Notes: generated by a model from the sequence alone, not told the origin. Shown: positions 1-6,451, numbered from the stretch's first letter. The stretch: 8,621 nucleotides of DNA from Burkholderiales bacterium (GCA_016197345.1 JACPVY010000253.1:1-8621); one strand, 5' to 3'. Translations and numbers: made by a program.

Positions 1-336
1 AATGGGGACACGTATCATCTTAATCGCTGTGTTTTTTAGCACGCTTTCATCTGAATGAAAGGCACGCAGGCTAACCACGGTTTTAATCCCTAGCTTTTGC
101 AAGAGTGTGACATCTTGCGGCAGTAAGCGCGCACTACGAAAAAAACTGGGGGTGACACGAAATAGATTTTGCTCTGCGGCGATAGGTTCAGCCCAAGCGG
201 CATTGCGCGATGCGGTGGCACTGCTGATCGAGGCTGCCGCTTGAGCGCTAGCCTCATCTTGCGCCCCCACGATTGGGGACATGCTAAATAGCAAGATTGC
301 ACACAAATAAGGGACACATTTCATCATTTGACGCAT
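1..336 (-). CDS. Exported dual-specificity/tyrosine phosphatase-like protein (N-terminal part, cut by left edge)
   Basis: The reading frame is open from an ATG at 334-336 down to base 1, giving 112 codons with no stop, so the C-terminal part is outside the window. Residues 1-25 look like a Sec signal peptide: a short basic start, the hydrophobic stretch YLCAILLFSM, and a likely cut after VGA. The mature part has the pattern NLFRVTPSFFRSARLLPQD, then LLQKLGIKTVVSLRAFHSDE. This resembles the N-terminal region of small bacterial dual-specificity phosphatases, in which a strand ending in V-x-L-R precedes the catalytic loop. The diagnostic HCxxGxDR loop would lie beyond the left edge, so activity cannot be confirmed. 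No clear Shine-Dalgarno sequence supports this ATG; the in-frame ATGs at 325-327 and 322-324 are alternatives. It lies 83 bp downstream of the glycosyltransferase on the same strand, so one transcript is plausible. Confidence 0.72.
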   Translation of the reverse strand, partial: MRQMMKCVPYLCAILLFSMSPIVGAQDEASAQAAASISSATASRNAAWAEPIAAEQNLFRVTPSFFRSARLLPQDVTLLQKLGIKTVVSLRAFHSDESVLKNTAIKMIRVPI

Positions 337-419
337 GATTTCTATATTCTAAAAAAGGGATAAGAACGACGCTAACGCTACGGCTCAGTTTGTTATTCGG
401 TGAAACGCAACGGCAAGAT

Positions 420-1619
420 CTAGCTGGGCAGCGAGGTGCTTTGCGCCGGCCGCGTCCATTGTTCTGTCACGATTTCCAACACCCGTCGCCCTGCTTCGGC
501 TCGCCCTAGCGCACGCGCTTTGTCGCGCATGTCTTGCAATTTGGCTGGATGTTGCAGCAAATAGCGGACGCGATATTCTAGCGTCACATCATCAAAGGCT
601 TTGAGCGCCACACCTTGCTCCAGCAAATAGTCGGCGTTGCGCTCCTCCTGCCCGGGGATAGGGGAATTGACGATCAAAGGCAAGCCCATCGCTAGGCATT
701 CAGACGAGGTCAAACCACCGGGCTTGGTGATGGCGAGGTCGGCGCAAGCCATTAAGCGCTCAACTTTATCGGTGAAGCCTTGCGGCAATAAGCGGCCCGG
801 ATAGCGTTGCGCTAGCTCTTGCAGCGCGGCCAGGCTTTTAGCGTTTTTGCCCGCCATCACGATTAACTGCAAATCATCTTGTAGCGGTAATAGGCGCGCG
901 GCGATGGTTTCTAGGCTGCCAAGCCCAGCGCCACCGCCCATTAGCAAAATCGTGGTGCGCTCTGGATGCAAACCATATTCCTGCGCGCATTGCTGGCGGT
1001 CTAATTTGGCAGCAAAACTAGGCATGATGGGAATGCCAGTGACATGAATTTTATCGGCGGCGATGCCGCCTGCGCGCATACGGAAAGCAACCTCGTCATT
1101 CGCCGCAAAATATCCCGCCATATGTTCATGCAACCACATTCGATGCAAATCAAAATCTGTCACCTGCACCCACACCGGGCACGCTAGGCGCTCTTTGCGC
1201 AATTGGCGCGAGAGCATTTCAGCGGGTAAAAAGTGGGTGCAAATGATGGCATCGGGCTGGAAGGCGGTGATTTCTTTCAGCAAATCGCGCGCATTTAACC
1301 GTTCTAGGCCACGCCGCATTTTTTCCATCGTGCTATCTGGTTCAGCATTATCGCTAGCGTGATACAGATAGCCCCATAGCGTGGGCGATTTGTTGACTAA
1401 TTTGATGTAGAAATCGGTGTAGAGCTTTCGAAAGCCAGCCGTCACGTAATTCATGGCATCCAAATGCGTGGCTTGCACATCGAAGCTAGGTTCGGCACCA
1501 TAGGCACGAATCGCTTCCGCCGCACGCATATGGCCAGCGCCAGCGGAAACACTCAACAATAAAATTTTGCGAGGGGCAGGCTTGGCGCTGCCAGCAGGGT
1601 GTTCAACTGGATTGGTCAT
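420..1619 (-). CDS. MGDG-synthase-like family 28 glycosyltransferase
   Basis: This 399-residue protein has the two-domain architecture of monogalactosyldiacylglycerol-synthase-like GT-B enzymes. An N-terminal acceptor domain (about 17-190) starts with ILLLSVSAGAGHMRAAEAI, containing the GAGH signature at 27-30. A C-terminal nucleotide-sugar domain (about 195-385) carries GGGAGLG at 228-234, KPGGLTSSE at 299-307 and PGQEERN at 322-328. The last two are the usual donor-binding motifs of the GT28 C-terminal domain. The family transfers a sugar from a UDP-sugar to diacylglycerol, or to undecaprenyl intermediates in the related MurG. Membrane glycolipid synthesis at the cytoplasmic face is the best inference, and the exact sugar cannot be read. 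Length and both domains look complete. The ATG at 1617-1619 is followed by a Pro-rich linker of about 16 residues and has no strong Shine-Dalgarno. A phosphatase-like gene follows on the same strand. Confidence 0.9.
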   Translation of the reverse strand: MTNPVEHPAGSAKPAPRKILLLSVSAGAGHMRAAEAIRAYGAEPSFDVQATHLDAMNYVTAGFRKLYTDFYIKLVNKSPTLWGYLYHASDNAEPDSTMEKMRRGLERLNARDLLKEITAFQPDAIICTHFLPAEMLSRQLRKERLACPVWVQVTDFDLHRMWLHEHMAGYFAANDEVAFRMRAGGIAADKIHVTGIPIMPSFAAKLDRQQCAQEYGLHPERTTILLMGGGAGLGSLETIAARLLPLQDDLQLIVMAGKNAKSLAALQELAQRYPGRLLPQGFTDKVERLMACADLAITKPGGLTSSECLAMGLPLIVNSPIPGQEERNADYLLEQGVALKAFDDVTLEYRVRYLLQHPAKLQDMRDKARALGRAEAGRRVLEIVTEQWTRPAQSTSLPS

Positions 1620-1682
1620 ATTTGTCGTTGAGCGGTATGAAGTTTTTAAAGGATGGTGGTGGCGTCAAACTCATCGCTGAGC

Positions 1683-1713
1683 GTATCGCTTACCGAATCA
1701 CTTAGTATCGCTT
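1683..1713 (-). repeat. Two 9-bp direct repeats upstream of the glycosyltransferase gene
   Basis: On the minus strand AAGCGATAC occurs twice, at 1713-1705 and 1691-1683, with starts 22 bp apart, about two helical turns. A partial third copy (AGCGATGAG) follows closer to the gene. They lie roughly 65-95 bp upstream of the glycosyltransferase ATG, where a promoter could be. They may be binding sites for a dimeric regulator, but no regulator is identified and no clear -35/-10 pair was found. The repeats also overlap the end of the fragment described at 1698-1886. Confidence 0.35.
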
Positions 1714-1886
1714 GGGATATCAGGGCCGTCAAACAGGAATTCGTTTTTGCAAAATTGATAATGCATGCGGTCTTGATAGCCACTGTAATTGTAGGCGGCA
1801 CAATCAATCACGCGATTCTGCAAAATGAACACGAGGGCTATTGCCGCCCTAGCGATTTCGCTGACCGTACAGCGATTTTTGTCTGG
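1698..1886 (-). pseudogene. Possible remnant of an unidentified coding sequence
   Basis: Read on the minus strand, this is a stop-to-stop stretch of 62 codons ending in TGA (1698-1700). Its translation looks like the end of a real protein: RAAIALVFILQNRVIDCAAY, then YNYSGYQDRMHYQFCKNEFL, then FDGPDIPSDTK, with paired cysteines, many aromatics and a charged tail. No ATG or ribosome binding site sits at its 5' end. The same frame continues upstream towards about 2030 as protein-like sequence broken by a TAG at 1887-1889 and by a further TGA. This is what a decayed gene would look like, but chance is not excluded, and I recognise no family. Confidence 0.22.
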
Positions 1887-2050
1887 CTATTGATGGAGCC
1901 CCGACGAACCAATTGCCTCAGCCTCGCTTTCCGCTCATAAAGCCACATTCCGCACTCCACTACATCGCTTGCTACAGTTTTTCGAAATTTCTTTTTGCAA
2001 TTTGGTATCGATTGCGAAGATTTTTTCATCGTTCAAATAAGAAAGCGCAC

Positions 2051-2150
2051 GATGTTAAAAATACTTTTCAGCAATAAAATAGAAACAAGGCGAGAGAAAT
2101 AAGACAGAAAAATAGTATTGCAAAATTTCGCCCAATTTATTTATAACATC
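2051..2150. repeat. Nested inverted repeats in an AT-rich section
   Basis: GATGTTAAAAAT at 2051-2062 and ATTTATAACATC at 2139-2150 are inverted copies with 11 of 12 positions complementary. Inside them GCAATA (2071-2076) and TATTGC (2116-2121) form a second pair in the correct nesting order. The arms could mark the base of a large RNA stem or the ends of a small degenerate element. AT-rich composition makes chance matches more likely. Confidence 0.3.
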
Positions 2151-2165
2151 TTTTCAAAAGACAAT

Positions 2166-2196
2166 AAAAAAACGGCGACCTCGGGATCGCCGTTTT
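2166..2196 (-). terminator. Rho-independent terminator downstream of the orphan ORF
   Basis: A perfect 10-bp stem, AAAACGGCGA (2169-2178) with TCGCCGTTTT (2187-2196), encloses an 8-nt loop. On the minus strand the right side of the hairpin runs into seven T residues (complement of A at 2166-2172), the classical intrinsic terminator form. On the plus strand there are only four T followed by CC, so activity there would be weaker. It lies about 120 bp beyond the stop of the minus-strand ORF at 2319-2621. Confidence 0.75.
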
Positions 2197-2237
2197 CCGT
2201 TCTCTCAAAAGCGCTAGTAAAAAAACACCGCGTGATA

Positions 2238-2317
2238 TAAAAAGCCCCAAATATCTGTTCAACCATAATAGAGAACGTTAATTTCAACAAGAAATATAAT
2301 TACTACGAAGCGGGGCT
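2238..2317 (-). terminator. Possible long-loop terminator immediately after the orphan ORF
   Basis: On the minus strand, AGCCCC (2317-2312) lies directly after the TGA of the orphan ORF. Its inverted copy GGGGCT (2248-2243) is followed at once by a T-rich tail (TTTTTAT on the minus strand). The enclosed 63 nt contain a further small ATTTC/GAAAT hairpin. The closing stem is only 6 bp and the loop is long, so this is weaker than the hairpin at 2166-2196. Confidence 0.4.
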
Positions 2318-2318
2318 A

Positions 2319-2621
2319 TCACAAATCCGTATTTAGAAGCTCTTTCAAGGACTGCATGGAATAATTGTCCATACGTTTTTCCCAATTCAATGGGTCGTGG
2401 GTTTTACTGAATGAAGATAATTGAACTACCTTGAGAATGAAGTTATCTAGGAATTTGCCCTCCTTCATCACACAACTGCTATGTGGTAAATATAGGCCAT
2501 AATTCGAATTAAGCAAGGAATTTGTCATAATTTGCACAAAAAAATTGGCGCGATCTTTTTCAATACCGTCAGAGACATCGTCTAATTGCCTTGGTTTTCG
2601 CGCTATTTTTTCCGTCTGCAA
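2319..2621 (-). CDS. Hypothetical small protein, no recognised family
   Basis: A frame of about 100 codons ends in TGA (2319-2321). The protein has a basic start (QTEKIARKPRQ), a mixed middle (NFFVQIMTNSLLNSNYGLYL) and an acidic-amphipathic end (MDNYSMQSLKELLNTDL). There is no signal peptide or membrane segment. The 5' end is unsettled: the position used is a TTG (2619-2621) without a good Shine-Dalgarno, and the frame stays open for nine more codons upstream (AIEFKQFWI) without an ATG. It may therefore be a gene using a non-ATG start, or the 3' part of a truncated gene. In favour of a real transcript are the two terminator-like hairpins directly downstream on the same strand. The DNA is more A+T-rich than its neighbours, which fits an acquired gene. 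It is separated from the sppA-like gene by that gene's own terminator. I cannot assign a function. Confidence 0.42.
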   Translation of the reverse strand: MQTEKIARKPRQLDDVSDGIEKDRANFFVQIMTNSLLNSNYGLYLPHSSCVMKEGKFLDNFILKVVQLSSFSKTHDPLNWEKRMDNYSMQSLKELLNTDL

Positions 2622-2763
2622 AATCCAAAATTGTTTAAATTCAATAGCTTAACTTTGTAGAGGTGACAGGATGCAATGCAACATTAATAGCCTATAAGTG
2701 ACTATTTAATTTGCCTTACAGAAATCTATGCAATGAGTGACACTTTGCTGGCTTGGGTAAGGG

Positions 2764-2804
2764 AAAAGCGCTAGCTTGCCCGCATCGTTGGAACGCGGGC
2801 AAGC
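2764..2804 (-). terminator. Terminator of the rluC-HAD-Rieske-S49 operon
   Basis: GCTTGCCCGC (2774-2783) and GCGGGCAAGC (2795-2804) form a perfect 10-bp GC-rich stem with an 11-nt loop, starting 10 bp after the S49 peptidase stop. On the minus strand the stem is followed by TAGCGC and then TTTT, so the U-tract is displaced by 6 nt. This makes it a good but not textbook intrinsic terminator. It separates the operon from the orphan ORF downstream. Confidence 0.65.
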
Positions 2805-2814
2805 ACAACGTCGA

Positions 2815-3816
2815 TCAATGCAAACGCAAGCGACTCTCTGCGCGCATATTTTTATTCATTGAAGCGCCAAAGGCAGCGCCGAAACGCTTTAACAGGCGAT
2901 CAGAGAAATCTTCATGCTGAGTGTAGTCGATCAAATCTTCTGCTTTGAAAACATCGCGGGCCACGCTTTCGACGGTACCTAAGCCATCCGCCAAGCCCAA
3001 TTCAATCGCTTTGTTGCCACTCCAAAACAAGCCCGAAAACATGTCTGGAGTTTCATGCAAGCGTTTGCCGCGTCCTTGTCTAACCGCTTCAATAAATTGC
3101 TGGTGGATTTCGTTGACCATGTTTTGCGCAAACGCTTTGTCTTTCGCCGACATCGGGCTATAGGGATCGAGTATGCCTTTGTGCTCACCTGCCGTTACCA
3201 TGCGACGCTCAACGCCTACTTTCTCCATGATGCCAGTAAAGCCAAAACTATCCATTAGCACCCCAATTGAGCCGACAACGCTCGCTTTATCAACATAAAT
3301 GCGGTCAGCAGTGACGGCAACGTAATACCCCGCCGAAGCGCACATTTCATCAACCACCACATAGAGTTTCTTTTTCGGATGCAATTTTTTCAAGCGCCGA
3401 ATTTCATCGCTAATAATGCCTGCCTGCACCGGGCTACCACCAGGGCTATTGATGCGCAAGATAATGCCAGCGGCATTGTCATCGGAAAAAGCACGATTTA
3501 ATGCTGGCAAGACAATCGCAGCCGCCCCCGCGCCGTCTGATTCAATCAAGCCATCGATGCTAATAGTCGCGGTGTGCCTCCCGCCTTCTTGAAACTCGCC
3601 ACCTTCCCAGTCATACATTCTGAAGACGACAAAGAGAAATAAAATCAAAAAACAAGAGCGGAAAAAAATACTCCAGCGACGCTTAGCGCGCTGTTCGCTT
3701 AAATTGGCGAAAACCAATTTTTCTAGGGTTTCACGCTCCCAACGCGCGGTCTTTTCTTGCTCGCTTGGGCTGGCAGATGCTGCCGGACTTGGATGTGGAT
3801 TGCTATCGTCACTCAT
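2815..3816 (-). CDS. sppA: S49 family signal peptide peptidase, short SppA type
   Basis: This 333-residue serine protease belongs to family S49, which degrades signal peptides and other membrane-embedded peptides. Numbering is from the ATG at 3814-3816. A Ser/Glu/Lys-rich cytoplasmic tail (1-47) precedes one membrane segment (about 49-66, FFRSCFLILFLFVVF), so the catalytic domain is probably periplasmic. The domain shows INSPGGSP (about 123-129), the nucleophile motif CASAGYY with Ser161, VVGSIGV (about 180-186), and GEHKGILDPYSP with Lys213. Ser161 and Lys213 are the predicted catalytic dyad by comparison with the short Bacillus-type SppA. Length fits the one-domain family rather than the two-domain E. 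coli SppA of about 600 residues. I chose the ATG over a TTG two codons upstream because it begins 2 bp after the Rieske stop; the TTG would overlap that TGA. It is the last gene of the operon. Confidence 0.92.
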   Translation of the reverse strand: MSDDSNPHPSPAASASPSEQEKTARWERETLEKLVFANLSEQRAKRRWSIFFRSCFLILFLFVVFRMYDWEGGEFQEGGRHTATISIDGLIESDGAGAAAIVLPALNRAFSDDNAAGIILRINSPGGSPVQAGIISDEIRRLKKLHPKKKLYVVVDEMCASAGYYVAVTADRIYVDKASVVGSIGVLMDSFGFTGIMEKVGVERRMVTAGEHKGILDPYSPMSAKDKAFAQNMVNEIHQQFIEAVRQGRGKRLHETPDMFSGLFWSGNKAIELGLADGLGTVESVARDVFKAEDLIDYTQHEDFSDRLLKRFGAAFGASMNKNMRAESRLRLH

Positions 3817-3818
3817 GT

Positions 3819-4247
3819 TCAATTTTCAGTAAGCGGGTTATTTTTTGCCTGAGTTGGCGTCGGTGTGGGCGGTACTGCGCTCGGTTTGCGCGGGGTGAAA
3901 TATTGGTCGGCTAGCCAATACACCTGCTCGTCTTTTTCGATGATGCTAATCTGACGTAAGCGCCCGCCACGGCAAGGGCCGCCCACGCATTGACCATTGC
4001 TTGGGGTGTAGATTGCGCCATGGGTGGAACACATGATGTAGAGCTTGCTCGATTCAAAAAAATCACCTTGCTCCCAATCCAGCTCAATCGGCACATGGGC
4101 GCAACGATTCAAATAAGCATAGAGCTTGCCTTGGTGCCGCACCACAAAGCCAATCGCATCCTCACCTCCAGCACAAACGGCAAATCGTATGCCTTTACCT
4201 GCTTCTACTACTGCGTCAGCGCGGCAAATTAAAGTTTCTACTGTCAT
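3819..4247 (-). CDS. Small Rieske [2Fe-2S] protein
   Basis: A 142-residue protein with a single Rieske fold. The two cluster-binding motifs are intact: CAH with Cys49 and His51, and CSTH with Cys73 and His76, in the usual C-x-H...C-x-x-H order. The second is followed by GAIYTPSNGQCVGGPCRGG, typical of ferredoxin-like Rieske domains. It has no signal peptide, transmembrane helix or oxygenase catalytic domain, so it is a soluble cytoplasmic electron-transfer or redox-sensing protein whose partner is unknown. The C-terminal 23 residues form a Pro/Thr-rich tail (VPPTPTPTQ) that is probably disordered. It lies between the HAD phosphatase (32-bp gap) and the S49 peptidase (2-bp gap to the preferred start), so translational coupling with the peptidase is likely. 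The role in this operon is not known from the sequence. Confidence 0.9.
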   Translation of the reverse strand: MTVETLICRADAVVEAGKGIRFAVCAGGEDAIGFVVRHQGKLYAYLNRCAHVPIELDWEQGDFFESSKLYIMCSTHGAIYTPSNGQCVGGPCRGGRLRQISIIEKDEQVYWLADQYFTPRKPSAVPPTPTPTQAKNNPLTEN

Positions 4248-4279
4248 GCGTATCGCTCGAAAAAAGGGGGATCAGTTTG

Positions 4280-4939
4280 TTAGGCGTTGCCATTGAGCCA
4301 ATCATGCAATTGTGGCACGGTTTCAGCGCAATACAACGGGTTTAAATCAGTCAACATTTTGGGTGGATGCGCACCATATTGCACCGCTACCGCCGCCGCG
4401 CCAGCATTGTTAGCCATCTGCAAATCGTGGGTGGTGTCGCCTATCATCACCGTACGCCCTTTGTCTTGCCCGAGTTCACGGCAAAGTTCTAACAACATGG
4501 CTGGATGGGGTTTTGAGAAAGTTTCGTCGGCGCAACGCGTTGCATGAAATAGCGAAGTCAACCCAGACTGCGCCAAAGCGCGATTCAGGCCCACCCTGCT
4601 TTTACCAGTCGCCACCGCTAAAAAATAGCCTTGGCCAAGTAAATCTTCCAACATTGGCCGCACGCCATCAAATAAGGTCGTATCTTCACCGCGCGACAAA
4701 TAATGGTAGCGATAGCGTTCGACCATGCGCTGGTATTGCGCGGGAGCAAGGCCGGGCATCACGGTTTGCATCGCTTCCATCAAACCTAGACCGATGACAA
4801 AGGCAGCCTGCTTTTTATCAGGCACGGGCAGCCCCAAATCACGCGCCGCTGCTTGAATGCTTAACACGATGGCAGCGGTGCTATCCATCAAGGTGCCGTC
4901 CCAATCAAATACAATAAAATCAAATTGCTTTTTTGCCAT
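4280..4939 (-). CDS. HAD-family phosphatase, phosphoglycolate phosphatase-like
   Basis: A 219-residue HAD hydrolase with all four motifs. Motif I is FDWDGTLMDS with nucleophile Asp12 and acid/base Asp14. Motif II is the Thr111 region (AVATGKSR). Motif III is Lys143 in SKPHP. Motif IV is MIGDTTHDLQMA with Asp168 and Asp172 for magnesium. An alpha-helical cap lies between motifs I and II (about 20-90), the subfamily IA arrangement of Gph-like enzymes. The family dephosphorylates small phosphometabolites such as 2-phosphoglycolate; the exact substrate here cannot be read, so no symbol is given. The ATG at 4937-4939 is preceded directly in frame by TGA, which limits the start, and the Shine-Dalgarno is weak. 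It lies 74 bp after rluC on the same strand, with no terminator between them. Confidence 0.9.
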   Translation of the reverse strand: MAKKQFDFIVFDWDGTLMDSTAAIVLSIQAAARDLGLPVPDKKQAAFVIGLGLMEAMQTVMPGLAPAQYQRMVERYRYHYLSRGEDTTLFDGVRPMLEDLLGQGYFLAVATGKSRVGLNRALAQSGLTSLFHATRCADETFSKPHPAMLLELCRELGQDKGRTVMIGDTTHDLQMANNAGAAAVAVQYGAHPPKMLTDLNPLYCAETVPQLHDWLNGNA

Positions 4940-5013
4940 ATTTCACACTGGACTTGCCAGCCGCTCCTGTTCGTATTGCCACTACGCTTGATGTACATTG
5001 TTTAGCGTATTAA

Positions 5014-6009
5014 TTAACTCTCTTTTGACGCCACACCCGGCCCTAGGCTTTTTAAGAATTGTTCGCATTCGGCCGCTAGTGGCGCTTGTAATGTCACGGG
5101 TTTGCCGCTATCGGGATGGGTGAAGGTGATTTGCCACGCATGCAAAAACATCCGCTTCAAGGCACCGCGTTTGTCGGTTGCCTTTTGTAAATTGCGATTC
5201 AATGCAAAATCGCCGTATTTATCATCCCCCGCAATGGCAAAGCCACTCGCCGATAAATGTACCCGAATCTGGTGCGTTCTTCCGGTTTTCAACTCGGCTT
5301 CGAGCAAGGCAAATTCTTCACCATATTTTCGCAGGAGGCGAAATACAGTGTGCGACGCCATGCCGCCTTCTTGCACCCGCACCCGACGCTCGCCATCGCC
5401 AGTCGTATATTTGTGCAGCGGTAATTTGATGTGTTGGCGTTGATTTTTCCAATCACCAGCCACCAAAGTCAGATAGCGCTTATCGAGCAAGCCATCACGG
5501 ATTTGTTCATGCAAATTGGTCAAGGCCGAGCGTTTTTTCGCTAGCAATAAAATACCCGAGGTTTCGCGATCCAAACGATGCACTAATTCGAGGAACTTGG
5601 CGTCAGGCCGCGAAGCCCGTAATTGTTCGATTACGCCAAAGGAAACACCCGAACCGCCATGCACTGCCACGCCAGCAGGCTTATCGATGACTAGCATATG
5701 GCTATCTTCGAGCAAAATCTTGAATTCGGCGGCAGGTACGGTGCTTTGATTGCCTTGTGCGATGCGTATCGGCGGTACCCGCACGATATCCCCCGCTTGC
5801 AAACGATAGGTTTGATCTATCCGCCCTTTGTTGACGCGCACTTCGCCAGAACGCAAAATGCGGTAAATGTGGCTTTTTGGAACACCTTTACAGATACGCA
5901 ATAAATAGTTATCGATGCGCTGCCCTGCGTCTTCTTCCTCTATCGTCACGAGCTGGGCTTGGCTTTGGACTTGCGATGAGGGGCTGGATGCGCTGTTTTG
6001 CATCAACAT
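5014..6009 (-). CDS. rluC: 23S rRNA pseudouridine synthase RluC
   Basis: A 331-residue pseudouridine synthase of the RluA/RluC/RluD family. Numbering is from the chosen ATG at 6007-6009. An N-terminal S4 RNA-binding domain (about 25-85) contains QRIDNYLLRICKGVPKSHIY and RSGEVRVNKGRI. The catalytic domain carries HRLDRETSG with the catalytic Asp147, then TGRTHQIRVHLSASG (about 242-256). RluC of E. coli makes pseudouridines 955, 2504 and 2580 in 23S rRNA; the S4 domain and overall layout favour RluC over RluA. The frame is open further upstream to a TTG near 6144 and an ATG at 6048. Both are rejected because the promoter at 6052-6080 predicts a transcript start near 6045, and a Shine-Dalgarno (GGGAAG, 6024-6019) lies 9 nt before the chosen ATG. 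The gene leads the four-gene operon and is divergent from rne. Confidence 0.92.
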   Translation of the reverse strand: MLMQNSASSPSSQVQSQAQLVTIEEEDAGQRIDNYLLRICKGVPKSHIYRILRSGEVRVNKGRIDQTYRLQAGDIVRVPPIRIAQGNQSTVPAAEFKILLEDSHMLVIDKPAGVAVHGGSGVSFGVIEQLRASRPDAKFLELVHRLDRETSGILLLAKKRSALTNLHEQIRDGLLDKRYLTLVAGDWKNQRQHIKLPLHKYTTGDGERRVRVQEGGMASHTVFRLLRKYGEEFALLEAELKTGRTHQIRVHLSASGFAIAGDDKYGDFALNRNLQKATDKRGALKRMFLHAWQITFTHPDSGKPVTLQAPLAAECEQFLKSLGPGVASKES

Positions 6010-6018
6010 TTGCTGCTT

Positions 6019-6024
6019 CTTCCC
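6019..6024 (-). promoter_or_regulatory. Ribosome binding site of rluC
   Basis: GGGAAG on the minus strand, 9 nt upstream of the ATG at 6007-6009. Together with the mapped-looking promoter it decides the start; an ATG two codons further in (6001-6003) is the only close alternative. Confidence 0.55.
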
Positions 6025-6051
6025 ATTATTTCTCTCTAAGTCCTTCATTTG

Positions 6052-6080
6052 AATATATAATTGTTTCGCGCAGGTTACAA
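6052..6080 (-). promoter_or_regulatory. Sigma70-type promoter of the rluC operon
   Basis: On the minus strand TTGTAA (6080-6075) and TATATT (6057-6052) are separated by exactly 17 bp. Each hexamer matches the sigma70 consensus at four or five positions. The predicted start of transcription is near 6045, giving a leader of about 36 nt with a Shine-Dalgarno for rluC. The -35 element lies inside the spacer and arm boundary of the inverted repeat at 6068-6089. Confidence 0.65.
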
Positions 6081-6089
6081 AGCCTGCGC
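6068..6089. promoter_or_regulatory. Inverted repeat over the rluC -35 element, operator candidate
   Basis: GCGCAGG (6068-6074) and CCTGCGC (6083-6089) are perfect 7-bp inverted arms with an 8-bp spacer, 22 bp in all. The spacer holds the -35 hexamer, so a dimeric protein bound to the arms would compete with RNA polymerase. The hairpin lies upstream of the predicted transcript start, which favours a DNA-level operator over an RNA structure. The regulator is unknown. Confidence 0.45.
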
Positions 6090-6451
6090 TGGTGTAAGAA
6101 TAAAAAGAGCATTCTACACAGGGGGCGGGCCACTGACCCGGCAATTTGCAAATTCAGTGGAAAAAAGTATGTGCCGCATCGCTGCGCGAGTGATTTCGGA
6201 TGAGAATTTGGCTTTTTGCCATGCATTCAAACTCATCAACCGCGCAAACGTGCAAGAAGTGGTCGCTTCAAGATGTTTGATTGACTAAGAAATGTAATAC
6301 CAGCGTAGAAATTTATGCGTTGCTGATGTCACGCTGCAGCAAACTCAGGCAAAGATGTCGAAAATGGTTGTCAACGCGGACTGTGCCAGAAGCGCAGAAA
6401 CGTCGCCACCATGGTTGATATCTGCCAAGTGCAATGGCTGGACATTGCCTA

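Larger units (their letters stand above)
1620..2318. other. About 700-bp gene-poor stretch
   Basis: No confident gene is seen here. The stretch contains the direct repeats near 1683-1713, a possible coding remnant at 1698-1886, an AT-rich section from about 2030 to 2160 with nested inverted repeats, and two terminator-like hairpins on the minus strand at 2166-2196 and 2238-2317. Short frames on both strands (a plus-strand frame starting at 1653 and a minus-strand one starting at 2029) lack ribosome binding sites and recognisable domains. The section after about 2030 is clearly more A+T-rich than the flanking conserved genes, hinting at an insertion or a degraded accessory segment. Confidence 0.5.

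Noticed and set aside
90..317. 75-codon minus-strand frame overlapping the phosphatase
   Set aside because: It is a shadow in another frame of the phosphatase-like gene, whose own frame has a signal peptide and family pattern.
1715..1745. Possible Pho box upstream of the glycosyltransferase
   Set aside because: Only a loose CTGTTTG and CCTGATA pair at 11-bp period; too many mismatches to the known CTGTCAT half-site.
1653..1940. 95-codon plus-strand frame divergent from the glycosyltransferase
   Set aside because: Begins with an ATG without a Shine-Dalgarno, shows no domain, and overlaps a better minus-strand candidate.
1838..2029. 63-codon minus-strand frame starting MKKSS
   Set aside because: No ribosome binding site and a low-complexity basic composition; the neighbouring frame looks more protein-like.
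6010..6144. Upstream extension of rluC to the ATG at 6048 or a TTG near 6144
   Set aside because: The extension would include the promoter at 6052-6080, and the residues it adds are not RluC-like; the ATG at 6007-6009 has a Shine-Dalgarno.
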